The position numbers and the translations under genes were made by a program. The notes beneath the pieces were generated by a model. It saw only the letters and a program-made list of their open reading frames with translations. It was not told where the DNA came from and searched no databases. From Lanius collurio (lineage: Eukaryota; Chordata; Aves; Passeriformes; Laniidae): a stretch of DNA of 64,000 bases. Below are positions 26,853 to 41,900 of this stretch, piece after piece. The stretch is taken from positions 10,419,097 through 10,483,096 of the forward strand of contig JACBWW010000015.1 of the NCBI GenBank assembly GCA_020086605.1, read 5' to 3'. Numbering within the stretch: position 1 is the stretch's first letter; each line of letters opens with the position of its first letter.

Positions 26853-28264
26853 TAAGTTTACCTGAATGTAGTGAATGTAGGATTGTCTTTGTGTTTTTCC
26901 AAGGAACAGGTTTTGGCTGTGACAGAACTGAACAATTTGATCAGCTGGATTTCAAAAGACATATGGAAAGAGAGGGTGCGGAAAACAGGACAACACTTAA
27001 CACAGGCATAAAGCAGAGCTCTCCTCAAGATTTCTTAGAGGAAAATCTATTTTTCTTCATTGAAATACACTAGTAAGAATGTGACATACAATTTTCTTTT
27101 CATATTTTTTCTGAAACATTTCTACCTGCAGTCTAGGATTTTTACATCTGAATATTGCATTAATGTGTATTAGCAGTTTGTGTGTTTAGAACTTCTAAGT
27201 TCCTTTGCAAGCTGACACAGATCCATTTAATCTTAAAAAAGCTCTGCCAACAATTAACTCCATTGGTTATTTTGATATTCCAAGTTCAAGTTTCTATAGA
27301 AATAACCTTCAGTAGATGATCTTAACTGTCATGCCTCCATTTAAGCAAACATCTCAAATTACAGGTGTAAATGGGAATCTGCATTAGCAAGGATATAATT
27401 TCTGATTGTAGTGAGTGGTAGTCTTTTAAATGTGTAAATGTGCAGTTTAGGATGATTTTAAAGTTGATTTCAGAATTTGCTCTATATGTGCCTGTGAAGA
27501 ATCTAGTCTTCTCTATCAAACACATGGTTTCTCCTAAAGATGTTGTTGACAAAAGATATTTTTTTAATTTCCTTCAAAACTGTTAACTAATAACTAAGTT
27601 AGCAATCAGCCATATGCAATTTAAAAGGAAATGTATAAATTAATGTAGCTAAATAATAAATTGACTCTAAGTACCATTATTACCTAATTTCTTGAACTGA
27701 GTAGACAAACTCCTCTTGTGTCTCTGAAGTAATCTGCAGTCCTCACATTCAGCCTTAGGAAAACATTAAATATTTCTGCTGTATTTTAAACATTTATGTT
27801 GTGAGAACAGAAGTTACTGCTTCATGAACTAGCAAGTACTAGAGGTACTGCCCAAACAGAACTGACATTTAGATACTTTAATGTTCAAGTAAATAGAAAA
27901 ATAAAAACGTGGATAGGGATAAACATCATACAAGGAGGGGAATCAGGACTGGGAAAATAAAAAGAAGGCCAGTCCAAAGCTAGCATTGGACTCATCTTGT
28001 GCAACTCAAACTCTTTTAAGTTAATATTTTGCATAAACAGGTCAAGTAGGCACTTCCTGCTTTGCACATTGAGTGAGGGTTACCTTCAGCTGCTGACTCA
28101 TTTCCCATGTCCTGTGTGAAACTGAAGAGAAAAGGGAATGAAAGAAGAAAAAGAAAACCCACAGGAATAAAAAAGGGATATGAAATTAATTGAACACTGA
28201 AAGAATAAAATCAAATAAGTGCCTGCAGATACACGATTAATATGTACATCAATTCAGGCCTGGT

Positions 28265-28266
<2 letters not shown>

Positions 28267-28296
<30 letters not shown>
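28267..28296. repeat. T30 homopolymer
   Basis: Thirty consecutive T. In the transcript sense it is a poly-U run. If read from the - strand it would be an A tail, but no retroposon body is recognised next to it. Confidence 0.95.
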
Positions 28297-28300
<4 letters not shown>

Positions 28301-29122
28301 CACATGCCAGATAAGATTGCCAAAATGCCAAAAGAAAATTTATGGACTGATAAAAAGCCTGCAATAGTTTTTCCACTGCTAAAACCATATATTTAGGGTG
28401 TTTAATGAACAAAATCAATTCGGTTTTACCAAATCATGAGCTTACTGGAAATGCTTTTAATTCCATAGAATGTCTTTTCTAAAAAAGAAAAGGTTAAAAC
28501 CACTATGTAGACAAATAAAGTGATTTTTTTTTTTAATGTATTCTTCAAGACTTATTTATGTTAATCAATTGTTGAAGAATTTGTCTTCCATAAAATGTCT
28601 GGCCTGCAAGTACCTTGTTTATTTTGTTTAAATAGGAATGTACTACGTGAACAATGTGACAGGAAAGATTTAAAATTAACTGTATTAATCAACTTAATAG
28701 TGATGTAGACAAACCCAGTCTATTAAATTTAATATCACCAGTCAACAAAAAAAATACTCAATCTCAGCATGTGTTTCTTAAGGATGTTAGGCAACAATCA
28801 TAAAGCTTGAATTTATTATTCTTAGGAGTGTATACCAACCAGGGGAGCAATTTATGAGTGTGAATTGCAAAAAACAGCTACAAGGGAAATAACCCCACTG
28901 GCTAAGTTGGCTAGTGTAGTTAATTGCCCAAGGGCCCCATTTACTCTTTGTCAGAAATCAGCTGCCTTTCACCATGCAGCACCAGCCCCTTTCAGAAAAA
29001 GGAAAGCTTTCTGTAGCTAGGTGCATTTGTCACCTCTAAACTAAAATTTTGAATGATGTAGCAGAAGACAGTGTGCATGGCTTACCAAATTAGCTTCCAG
29101 AACCAAACACACTGTCAGAATA

Positions 29123-29123
29123 N
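29123..29123. other. Undetermined base (n)
   Basis: The only non-ACGT character noticed in the window, in the context TCAGAATANAATAACC. It is an assembly ambiguity or an unresolved heterozygous site in the intron. Confidence 0.99.
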
Positions 29124-31524
29124 AATAACCTTTTGGTTTGATAACCAGCAGGTGTAACATTCATGCTCTGAACAACTGTGATGCACCATCAAAGCACCAG
29201 CTACCCAAATTAAGTAGGCATGAGCCAAAAGAAGTGGAGAAAAAAATAGATGAATTTATTATCTTTAAATTTTCTTTTATAATTGGTGTCTCGTTGATAT
29301 GTGTGCAGAAGAGAAAGAAAATTAACTTTGTCATTTTGGGGACAAAAATGTGGTAGGTTCAGTACCACCAGTTAGTTCTGGAATGTTAGGGAGGTGTCTT
29401 CCTCTCTTTATGTTCCAGTAATACTATTGCCTTCCACTTAAACACCATCAGGAGTCAAATGATGTTTTGTCTGTATTCCTTTTGTATCTGCATTTATAAA
29501 TATATGTATGTGTCTGCATGTATGTATGTATTGTAAAGAAAAGAAAGTATCTCTTAGTTATAGTGAAAATATACTAATTATCTCCCCAATAATGTGTAGA
29601 GCAGCCCCACTGATGTCTCCAGATAGAAAATCCATGGTTGTAAAGAGAGTCTCAGCTGCAGATAGACCTGGTTGACATCCCATGATAATGCTTTAAGGTG
29701 ACTTAATTCTAGAATTTCCAGGGTTTTTTTCATAAGACTGGTTCACCTGCTGTCTCTAAGGAAGAAATTGCCTCATGCCTTTGAGCATTCCTTCATGATG
29801 GAAATAAATTTCCTTCTTTTTCTCACTAAGCAAGGTCAGACTTTAGAGGAAGTCAGTTTCCCATGAGTTTTCATGAGTTTCTTGTGCCAGCTAATTGTAG
29901 TGTAATGCACAACAGTTCTTAGTCTTAATCTTAGAAAAAAGAGACTATGACACAAAACAGTAATAATTACTGTTAGAAAGAACACTGAAAGAAGTTTGCT
30001 CAGTCTTGCTGTTGGAAATCTGAAGATTTCAAAAGGAAGAAATTAAATATTCATCTCACTTATCTTGATAAATAGCCCGTCCTGCTATTATCATTGGCAG
30101 TGCACTCACTGTCAATATACTTTGAATTATACCAAGAGAATGAATGAATGTAAAGTACTGCTTTTCATGCACGGTTTCATGCCCATATTTTCAGTACATA
30201 CATATCTTGAAAAAAGTCCTCCCCTCCCCCACTTCTGTTGAAAAATTACCAAACACCAAGGCCACAAAAGTAGGTAAGATGAGATCTATTACTCTGTAGC
30301 AAATAGTAGGAATGCCAAGGTGTTTTTCCTTAGTTACTTCTGAAGCTTTTTCCTTTTGTAGATGCACCTTATAAGAATTGGATATATGTTTTCAATATTT
30401 GTCCTTATACATTTACTAAGAAGAAAATTTTATTCAAGGAGCTATTTCTGTTCCAAAGCAATTCAGCACAACCAATGATCTTGTCCTTAATTGTCTGCTA
30501 ATACCACTCCTTATCATAAAAATAGACTTGTGCAATTAGTATGTGGGATGGTTGCAGAAAGATGACTTGTACAATACTTATGAAAATATATTCTAAAAAG
30601 CCTAAGGAGCAAATGGACTGATTATTTGAGCTCCAGTGTTCATAAATCGAAGTGAACAAAAGATAATTAGAATAAATTAAGGTCTTTCACTACACTCTGT
30701 AAAATGTTTCAAAAGCAGTATTAGATGAACTCACTGTAATGAAGTAACTCTAACTTTTTAGATGTTTTAATCTTTTAGTGGTGTTTTAAATGTCATACAG
30801 TTACCTGACCTAACAAGTGGAAGAATGAGCAATCAACTCACTGGTGAGATGGCTCAGGATATGAATAGAGTTAACATACTCTGAGTTTTTTCTCTCTTTT
30901 ATGCCTCTGTTGTGTACAGTAATAGGGGAAGCAGTCTTTCTAAGATTACACTTATTCATTTGCACAAAACAGTCCAAAAGCTAAGCTTTTCTTCAAGAGT
31001 TAATTGGAATGTGCTGCCAGTGCATTCCTGTGAACCTTCTTAAATGAAACCCATGTGAGGCAGTGATTCAGTAAATTCACATTTCATTCCAGAGTTTAAG
31101 CACCTACAGAGGTGTGAAGTAGCTGACAGAGTGTCAGAGCATTTTCAGTGTTTCAATGAAAATAATCAAACAGAAAATATTATTTTTGCTGCAAAAATCC
31201 TACATAATCAGAGAAAGCTTTCTATTTAGTAGTTTCTGAGTGTAACAATGGAGTGGTAAATGCTGAGTCAACTGTAGATGAAACATTAACAAAAGAGATA
31301 GAATTAACTTAGGGGTTGAATTTTTCACATAGAGAGTATGATTTAGTGTGAAGATAAGGGACAATCAAATATTTTGCAAATTTTGTTAACAAAGCACATT
31401 AGAGGAGCAGAAATTTTCAGTTATTAGCCATCAAGCTATAAACCTTAAATGATACAGGGAAAATAGGGGAACAGCTTGAAAGCTTGATGAATCTGAGACA
31501 GTTCAGTAGTATCAGGGATCTAGG

Positions 31525-31547
31525 TCTAGATCTATAAAAGATCTAGA
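31525..31547. repeat. Inverted repeat, 9-bp arms, 5-base loop
   Basis: TCTAGATCT at 31525-31533 is reverse-complemented at 31539-31547 around the loop ATAAA. The arms contain BglII- and XbaI-type hexamers. It is a small hairpin with no other context. Confidence 0.7.
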
Positions 31548-34500
31548 AAGTACTCTGCAATTTCTAATAATGATTGTGGAATCTGCCAGTGAATCCTGCA
31601 TAGTGACGCAGCACACAAAGGAGGGTTAGGGGTTCACTCTTCAGCCTCCCACTTTGTGTCATAGTGAGAGACTCATCCTAAATGGAAACCTTGTAGTTCT
31701 TTCCCCTCTCTGCATATTTACCCCCCAAAAGAAGGACACTTCTGGCCCATAAATATGTTGCTTTTGAAAAATAGGGGATTTTGGGAAAGGTAGAGAGGAG
31801 ACGGCAAAATGTCTTTTACTGCACCTTTTTTATTGGCTTTAAATAGCAGATTTTAGAGCATCTTTGTTCCAGAGGGAATATAAAAAATGACAGATTGAGA
31901 GATTCAGCTCAAACAGTTTTAAAGCACTGAAACTTACCTTGTCCAGCTACCACCACTGGCAACAGCAACAGCTATTGAAATGAGCGCCCTTTTAGAAATG
32001 TGCGGGTCCTCTTTAGTGTGTCAAAACTATATTCTCTACTTCAGTCCTGCTCAGTTCCCACCCAAAAATTCCATAAATGTAGTCACTACATGTCTTTAAA
32101 CTAAGAAACTCTCTGTCCTTTAAGTAAATACAAGATATACCAAGTGCCCAGATTTACAGCTGTATCCTTTTTCAGCTCCACTCCTGTATTCTAACTGGCA
32201 AGGACCGGTGTTTGCAGGCTTTAAAATGCCCTAGGCCGTAAGGATTCCCAGCTGTGTCTGTGGGAAAGCACCTACAGAAATCATGAAGATGATCACTGTC
32301 ATTCCACAAATGCATTTAAGATTTGCCATCTGATGTTCTGAAGTGTGCATAACATTTTTGAAGCCTGGGCCTTTTGGAATTCTGGAAGACAATATTTTAA
32401 ATTTTAAAGTTTATTTTCATCTTGGTGCCATGAAATTTAATTAATAATTAATTGCACATTTATGTGTATCCAATATAAAACTATTCTAATATTTTTATTC
32501 AGTGTGACATCCTAAACTTGCAAAATAGGTGTATGCACACATAAACAGACACACACATATATGGGGAATCAGTCTGGAAAACTGTCTTGTTTGTGGGATC
32601 AGTTATTCTCATGCCTTTTCCCATGTCAGCTGACAATACAATACTGCTTGACCAATTTATTTATATTATAGTCCAAATCTTTTCCTCTTAGGTACCTTGA
32701 GTAAAACTTCACAAAGTTCTTGAAAAACAAATTCCAGCTGTCAGCAGAAAAAAAAAAGATTATATAAAAAGCATTTCCACTTCAGTGTGACAATTTAGAA
32801 ATGAAAATTCCCTTCAAACGTTATCTGAGACACATGATTGCAGCCAGCCTTTATAGCACTATAAAACAACAGCATCAGTTAAAAAAAAATGAAAAAGGAA
32901 TCCTTGTGTTCTACTTGACCTTCACTATGAGCTCAGAAAATGCCTAGAACCTGGCTTAAGTGAGTCTAGCCAGCTGTAATACAGCAAAAGGTTTTGCTAA
33001 ATTGTAATTTATTTATTTTTTTCACACCGTGAGGTTTTTTGTCTTTTGCATGTGCAGAAGTCATTACAGGAATATTTACCTTTGGAAAAATATCATCTTC
33101 CCTCTGAAGTGGTCAAACCATTGCTAAAAATAAATGTTGTACCTAGAACTTACCTGCTTTTTCAGTGTCTATCAGTACCAGTATTTAGAAATATATGACA
33201 CCATATAATGTTTAAAAACATAACTATAAGAAGAAACTAATCTCTGCAATTATGGCACATGATTTTTTCTACCTAGGGGTTAGAAGTTATCTTAGTGCTG
33301 CCTTAATTACTCATTGGTTTTCAAAAAATGCCCCAATTTATAAACCTTCATTTATTAGCTTGGAGTCAGTCTTAAAATGATGCAATTAGCCTTTTGGGGG
33401 TTTTTGTTTGTCAATAAACACCCAGAGCACAATTATTTTTAAAAATTTTGCTGGGTCTGGCTTGGATGGAGGTAGTTTTCTGGATAGCAGCAGGAATAGT
33501 GCTACAGTATAAATCTGCAACAATGAGTTATTAAAAATTTGATTGGAAATTTTCATTTGTTCAGTTCTATTTTTTAGCATTTAGAATAGATTTTTGTTAA
33601 TTGTGTTTCAGATTTCCAATTTGTTGTGTTACAAACCATTTAAAGTGGGTTTAAATCATATGAATCAAAGACTTTAGGGGAACTTTCAAATCTACACAAA
33701 TAGACTATTTTTGTCTATGTCCCCTCCATGGGTTCTCAGCTGTAACATCTTATGGTGAATAAAACATCCAACTTCCATCCTAACAGAGCCACTCAAACCA
33801 ACCCCCACCTCCCGTACAATCTACAAATTAGAACACAGCAATTTGCCATGATGTGCCTGATCTTTTTTCCCATGGTAATCTTACATTTTTGATTCAAATA
33901 TCATCTCTAATGCTTCTATGTGCCCAAAGTAATATTTTATCATGGTTTTTATTTAAAAAAAAATCTTTTTTTGTTCAGTCTAATATTTTCTTAATTTGAG
34001 TCACTAGTAGAAACTAAAAGGAGAGAAAGGACTTGTGGTGAAGTTCAGTATTTGTTCTTAAGAATATTCACTTATCCCCAGCTATAAGAGTGTGTGAACT
34101 TAGTGTTTAAAATGAAGAAAAAGATCTACTGAGACTGTTTTGATGTATGTTATTTATCACCTTTGTAGTCCTCATCTCTACCTCATTATTCATTCTGTAC
34201 TAGTGCTGACTATTCCTTTTGACATATATAAATTTGACTGTTCAGTCTGTATGACATCTACCCACCTTGATGTTACCACATTTTCTGAAGTGCCAGATTT
34301 TCTTAATCCTATCCTACCTTGTACTGACATTTAGGAGCATCTTTAGAATGCCTTTTGTTCACTGTGTCTGTATAGCTAGCCATTTCTTTGACTTTTATTG
34401 CTTTAAAAATGATTTTTTTTTTTTATTAAATTGCTAGCTCTCCTTCCCTAGAAAGTATGAGACAGAAAAATGCATTTGCTGCCAACACTAAAAGTATATT

Positions 34501-35936
34501 TTTGCTGTGTGGGTTCCTTTATGATATAACATGAACAGTTTCATATATTCCTGGATTCTAAAAATGTAGAAATTAAGGTACTTCCCTTTCTCTCAAAATT
34601 GCTTGGATTATTTCTTGTCAGAATTGAACAACAATTTGCAGTAATTAAAAAGTGTGTTGTAAAACACATCTTGCAAGTACTCTGCAAGAGAGACCTCAAT
34701 TAGTAGAGTCCTGCATCACTAATACCTTTAAAATTCAGGATTTATCCCTACCCTGTGCAAAAGAGCATTAAATGTGAGAGGTCCTGGGCTTTGTGAGCAG
34801 CATGTTAAAAGAAGTCAGCTTTTCCCACAAGAAGTGCTTGATTTACTTACTTGATTTATCCAACCAAGTTACAGAAGACAACTTGCATATTCTTTCCCAC
34901 AAATAAATGCTTGAAAGATTGTATCACTTGTGATTTTTCCACCCAAGTGAAAACTATCCAGTAAGAGTGAGGATTTTTACAATGTCATTTACTTCGGCTC
35001 AGCAGCATTAAATTTGTGGTGTTCATTTTTTAATCCAGAGCTGATCTTATTAAATATGATGTAGGATAAACTCAGAAGTTGAAAGCTTACTAATGCACAA
35101 AGCTATTTATTTTGCAATATTACCTTCTATCTCTGTTGCTTTTTGTCTAGTAATGGATTTTTAAGCACAAAGCTTAATTTGAGAAGATCTCTTTATTCTA
35201 AGAACATAACACCTGTCAGGATTCCTTCAAGCCCTTGCTGAAATACTTCTTCCCTTCTGTCTTGCATGGCTGTCTTGAAGTCCTTGATGTCCTTATTTTT
35301 CAAAATAATGGTCAGTATGTGCTGAGAGAGTAAAATAAAAAGAGAAAAAACCCAGGCATTTTAGTATGTTTGACCGTCATTGACTGTGGAGTCTCTGACA
35401 TCCAATTTAATCCTCTCTACACTGAGCTGCCTCACTGAGAATGGAAATAGAGAAACAATATTCACTTACATGAAGAAATATCAAAAAATAATAAAATCGT
35501 CAGAAAAAAGTCTGTGAATATCAATCTCGGAAATCTTGAAATACTTACTGTAGGATCACTTTCTTTCAGGTCTCTCAGGTGATATTCAGCACTTGGTTTT
35601 CCCTTTGTGTGGGACAGCAGGTCTCTTTGGGGATTTTTTTCTTTTGCCCCTAACCCTTGAGATATCCTTTTCTATTCTATTTCAGTACATTTTAGGATCT
35701 AATCAGAAATTTTATCATTACTAAGATTGTCTACTCCCATAGATCTAAAAACGTTGGTTTCATACAACTTACAATGAATATTAAGTTCCTTTCTGAATTG
35801 ATCTATCAAGACCTGTATTTATTTTCATCAGTGTTATTAAGTAAACTTATGACTTCTGATGGATGGCTTTTGACTTCTGATGGATTAGATCTCTTTTGGC
35901 ATCTAGTTTTATCATAAAAATATATTCTTAATCCCC

Positions 35937-35977
35937 ATAATAATAATAGTAGTAGTAATAATAATAATAATGATGAT
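35937..35977. repeat. (AAT)n/(AGT)n/(GAT)n trinucleotide repeat
   Basis: ATA ATA ATA, then GTA GTA GTA, then ATA repeats and a short TGATGAT end: a compound trinucleotide microsatellite. Confidence 0.9.
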
Positions 35978-38900
35978 TTTAATGAAAGCAAGTTATATCT
36001 GTCTATATATTAACTTTCCTCTTTTATCCCACACATGCTATACATTTCAAAGATTATCTGTTATTGGATAGACATTTTTCTCTTCTAATTTGAGAAGTAC
36101 AGATGAGATGTTCGATGTGCAAATCTATAAGAACACAGAAAGCTGAAGTTTTAAAAACTCAGAACTACTTCCCAAGCAGGAATATGATAAAAGAGTCAAT
36201 ATTTTTAGAAAATTAGACCTGCCATCAAATTCTGTTCTTCATATAATGCAAATGTGATAGTGCTGATCTTGTTTTGCTCTAAAATTACTCATTTTCCATA
36301 GGAGTGGCCCCACAGCCTTATATCCTGTGTTTCATTTTCTTTTTTTCTTTTTCACCATTTGTTTCCCATTCCTAAGGACTCCTATGTTCTTTCTTCCCAG
36401 GTACATTATCACAGCCACACAATACTTCTGCAAATGTTATTTCTCTTTTTTATGAGTCACTTTTAAATATTTCATACACAATAATTGCAACCAATAAACA
36501 GATAAAGTGGTGAAGAGGGCAGAAATATTTTACAGATGTGTGTGTGAATGTATGTGTTCATGCATATAAACACTTAAAAAATGGAGAATTTTTAAAATTT
36601 TACAGAAGATGGAAATCCTTCCTCAGAGGAACGTGCTTTCTGCTAAATGCTGTTACATGTAAACAAAAAAGGAGAAAAAAGTGCCTTTTCTGATACAAGA
36701 GAAAAATATGAAGCAAGTGTTCTTAATGTTTTAAAGAGTGTCAGGAACAAAATTAGGAAATCAAACTTAGGTCAAAAACTATTTTTGTACCGAAAAGAAA
36801 GGCACCATTTGTGTTGATGAGCAGTTCCTGCTGAGAAAAATCCACTTAGCCTTTTGTTATCATCAAACAACCATTTCTGAACTGCAGAAGTGAAAGAAAG
36901 GTCTTTTCTGAGCAACCTGACAGAAATTAACTATTCCAGGCAGCAATAATGTTGTAAGTCCTGAGAAGAAAGCTGTTATGCTCTTGCAGTGCTGAGTTTT
37001 TTAAACTAGAAACACTTCCACAATTAAAAATATTTTTAATCTAGAGGTAAATATTTTATTTTCTGCATTATACTACAGTAATTGTAATAGAATATGACAG
37101 GGAAAATTTTGTATTTTAAAAACTCTTTTAAGTAAGAAAAATTAATTGTGTGATTATTTGAATGGTAAGAATGCAAGTTATCTGAAGTAAAATATACCAG
37201 TGTGAGCAGTTTTCTTTGCAATCATCTGTGTATGGATATAAATAGAAGAGTAATTTTTAAAAAGTAAATAAAGTTTGCAGTATTGTATGTTGTATGTTAA
37301 AAAATTCTTAGTTGCACTGCTGGCAAAAACTAAAAGTACCAGTAAAGGCAATTGATTTATACAGCTAAGAAAAAAAGTTCTTACACCAGTTTTCCTTTCC
37401 TTAACTATTATTGTTTCCTTCTCCAGAGCTACTGTGGATAATTTCATTTAAGAGAAAAAAATGTCTGGTATATAACACACTTCTATTTCAGTATTTTTTT
37501 AAAATGGTAGTCATTTGCCATGTTGGCAGATCAGAAGCTTTTTGTAAGCTTTTTGTAAGTGTGTAGATACTGAACCTCTTAACACACTGGTTTTGGGTAG
37601 TTAATGGCATTTTCTTTAGAGACCCAGGAAACCTTTGGTCAGCAGATTTGATCAACCTTTGTAATAATAGAACTTTATCTTCCTGGGTTTATTTTTGCAG
37701 AAATTCTGAAAAAATAAATGCTGTCTAAGGTATAGAATATTGGGTGGCTTTAAACAAAATTTTTATTCACTCAGGATAAAGTGATAATGGTGATAATAGA
37801 TAATGGTTTGGGACTTTTTTTCTTCAATGAAGTTACTTGGGTTATAAAATTTCTCTTGTACAAAAGTACTGCCATTTGCTTCTTCTATAGATAATTTTTG
37901 ATTGTTGCTCATTTAATTCTCTTCTGTTAGATTTTCTTTTTAATTTGAGAACATAATTTTCCTGAAGTGATTGATTTGAGACTTTAAAAAAATGTCTATG
38001 GACTGCATAAGAATAATCTCTGGGGATAGGCCAAAACAAGAAAGGGTAAAGGACATCAATTTTTACATCACCATCATCTTCTTCTTCTAGGAAAAAATTT
38101 CCAAAGATTTTCTCTATTTTGTCTTTTTTAACAATGCTTAGATATTTCCTCTTTTATACTGAATTCAGTTGCAGTGGTAAGCAATATATACAGTTTGTCT
38201 AAAAAAGGAAAGTAGCACGGGGAACTCAGGTTGTTAATTTGCCACCTGTTGGCAGCTCCACACTTGGATCTGGCTTGGCCATTCATTGAGCATAGCAGAG
38301 GCAAAGTAACTTGCTCTGCCTGAAGAATGGAAAAAACTGACACCTTGCAAATTTAAAGAAGCAGTGTCAGAATTCACATGGCTTTGGCACTTTTCTAGTA
38401 CAGAACTTCTTAAAGTCCTGCACTGAGTTTCTCCTTCATGCTTTGTTTTTCTCTTGTGGCCTTTGCTTTAGTACATTTTGCACAATAACCTAGTATACAT
38501 TTCACAGTATTATAAAGACAATTAATAATGGTAAGACAAATTGGACCTAACTCTGCTGTAGCTAATTCAAGTAATTGTGCCTCAGTAGGCTTTAATTTCT
38601 TCCTGTGTTATCCATGTGGAACTCATGCTTTAGAATAGGAAAAACTGTGTAGCACAGGTAGTATACTATTCCCTTGCACAGCTTTTGTATTTCCTGTCTG
38701 CAGAAACACTTTAAAAATCATTCTTTAAAAACTGGGAAATTTCCTAAACTTTTAAAATCAGTAGATACAGAATGGTTACTAGCCAAATTCCATTATATTT
38801 AGTATTCTTGAAAAATATTAGTTATCTTTTGCAAATTTATTTTCTAAGGTGGATTCCATCTCGATATTTTGCAGTAGCCATGGTGCTAGTTCTGTCAGAG

Positions 38901-41900
38901 TATATAAAGTACTTCATTAGCATCATGAAAACATAGTTCACTAAGATATTGTGCTAAATAAAGTTGATTTTGGAAAATTTGTACATAAGATTTGCATGCA
39001 GTTCGTAGATCTCAGCAAAACCCTAAGATAAAAATTAAAGTCAGACTCTGAAGAATTTCTTTTACTCTGATTGATGATTCTCTAGCATTGATAAAACATT
39101 GAAGTTGATTTTTATGGTTGGCAAAATAAAATTTCTGTGGAAACTAAAGTGATGGTATCCCCTTAAAGCTATCCTTCGAGAGCTGTGAAAATCATCTTCA
39201 GACATTCCTGAAAATGCTGGGAGGGACATCTCTGCTTTTAGGGCTGTTCTGCGTGGAGACATGTATAACATCCTTCACTCTACGCAGGCACTTTCAGCAG
39301 TGCTAGCTATTCTTCAAATCAGTAGTTTTAATTTTTGACCAGAAAGGGCAGCTTTTATAGCCCCTGCTATGATACCTGAACTTACTATAATGGCTTGGAG
39401 AAACAATCACATTTCAAACGTAATTGTAGCTCTCAGTCACACCATGATGAAGTGTCAGTCATTTAAGCTTCAATTGTCCAAATCTTTGCAAGGTTTTACA
39501 AGGCTATATTTGGATATTATATTTTCATGTTGATAGGATGCTTATGGTGAGTGTTGGTTTCAGATTGTAGGCACCTAGATTTAGATGTGAAAATACAGTG
39601 TATCCGTGGGTGTAAGCTGTCTGTCTTCTGCTATGATTAGTGGAGATTTAGTCTATATACACAGTGGAGTTCAAAAAACAACTTTTCTCACCCCCTACAG
39701 GCCTCTGGTACTGGTTATTTTAAAAAATTCCTCAGACACTGTTGACTGTATGGTCTAGACTTCTGCTAAAAATAGCAGCTTAGATTTTCAGCTCATATTC
39801 AGATATACATAGTTATGCATAGAAGTGTAGGGGTCCACAGGAAAGGAACAGCACCTGTAGAGAATGATTTTTACCCCAAGGAATTGTAGTGAAGCTGTAC
39901 ATTTATAATGGCAATTCTTGAACCTCCTTATTGACCACTGATATGATTGAAGAGGAGAAAAAGCACCTGTGCTTGATTAGAATTGCAGAAATAGTTTTTT
40001 TCTTGTTTATTTCAAAGCAGTAAGGATATAAATATAAACAAATTGATGTGTTTATGTAGTCTGGAAGAGATACAATTAAGACATATCATTTTTTGCCCTT
40101 TCTGGTTCATATATCAATTTTTAATAAACTGATGAAAAGAACAGATTATAAAAATACAGTACTTAAAATTAAACTGGTCATTATGGAAGTGCATTTATTT
40201 TGCATGTGTGCTTAATCTAAACTACACCTTTTTTAATTTTAAAGTGTATTACTTGAAATCCTTATCAGAACCACCCAGAACTCAACTCTGTGTGGCTTGA
40301 GATCTAGCACTGCTGTCCTAAACTATATTTGATACTGATATACAGGCATTCAACTCTCCAGTTCATCAGCTGAAAATGAAAATATTTATGTTTAATCCTA
40401 AGAAGAGAAAGAGCATGCTTATCTCTTGAGAGGACAAGGAAAGGTCATCACTTTCAAGGATACTACCCCTTGATCTCAAACAGCATCAGTGGACTCTACA
40501 GGCAAATTTGGAAGAGACAGGATTCTGCAGAGAGGAGTAGTAAAAATATCTGGAACCTTAGTTCCTAGGCCCAGAACCTATGAGGCAAAACTTTACTTTT
40601 CCACTTCTCATATTAAAAAAAAAAAAAAAAGTGAAAGGAGGGATGCCTTAAAACATTCTTTTTTTCCTGTACTTCAACTGAAAGCTGATATTATACCTGC
40701 TCTAAATATTCATATGCATGTATGCATGTTTATCATTTTTAATATGCCCTTTTTGCAGCAAATAATACATACCTTCATTAAAACTCTGCAGACTGGGAGT
40801 AAGTAAGCAGCAGGTATGTGAGAGCGATATTTCATGTAATTTCAGCACTGAACTGGTGTGGGGGTTTTCCCCTCTTACCCCTCCCCCTGTCCTGTAGCAT
40901 TTAGATGACAGAAGGGTCTGAAGACAAGAGGAATTCAGGATACTTAAGGATCTTTTGCTACACACCTATTCACAGTCATAACAAAATGGTAGCACAATCC
41001 TTGCCGGTCTGAAATACAGCAACTCACAAGAGGAGTGTTTTCCCTGTGGCTGTATCCACTGAATTCAGAAAAGGCATGACAATAAACAACCTCCTTGTGC
41101 TCTGTATTTTGGTTTGTAAACAATGGCAACCCTTTTCAGATATGGAAAGAGATACTAAAATGTGGCAGTGCTGAAGTTCAGGCAGTAAGTACTGACCTTC
41201 TGGAATAAGTTTCTTATTAAGCCTTTTCTCAGTACTAGAAAATAGGAAAAAAACTTATGTAGGTACTGCGGTGATGGAGAGTTATGCACATAAATGTGAC
41301 ATCCTGTAACCAGGAAACCTCCCACAGAACTGGGTGAGTCACTAAAAATTTCAGCCACATTTCTGTTTTTCAGGTTCATTTACAACTACCAATACATAGC
41401 ACATTCTACCAGTGATATTTCTACAATACCTTTTCTAATTCTTTTATTGAAATCTAGCTTCTTGTTTTGGAACAAATCCACAAAATCCAGAGCAAGAGGC
41501 TGTACACATTTTAAATTGTTTAATGACTTTCAAAGCATTTTTGCTATAGCTAGAAATAGCAATGACATAACAGATATACAAGAACAGTGAAGTATTTGAG
41601 ATGGAAAAAAAAGTTTTGTTCATTCCTCAAAAGCAAAATACTCTTCTTGAACTCTGCAAGACTCAATGCTACTTAGGCTGAACAGTCTTGATAAAGAACT
41701 TGAGAGGAATTTTATGTAAAACCAGCATTACTTGTTCTAAACCATAATAAACTATTTTTCTACATTAGCAGAGGGTTTTTTTTTTCTGGTTTGAAAGCTC
41801 CCCACCTTAAAGGGCAGTGATTGAATAATTTATTTTGGGCAGTGAAAGGGCACCAGCTATATAAATCCTGTTGTGGTGTGATGCTCTGCACTTTCATGTT

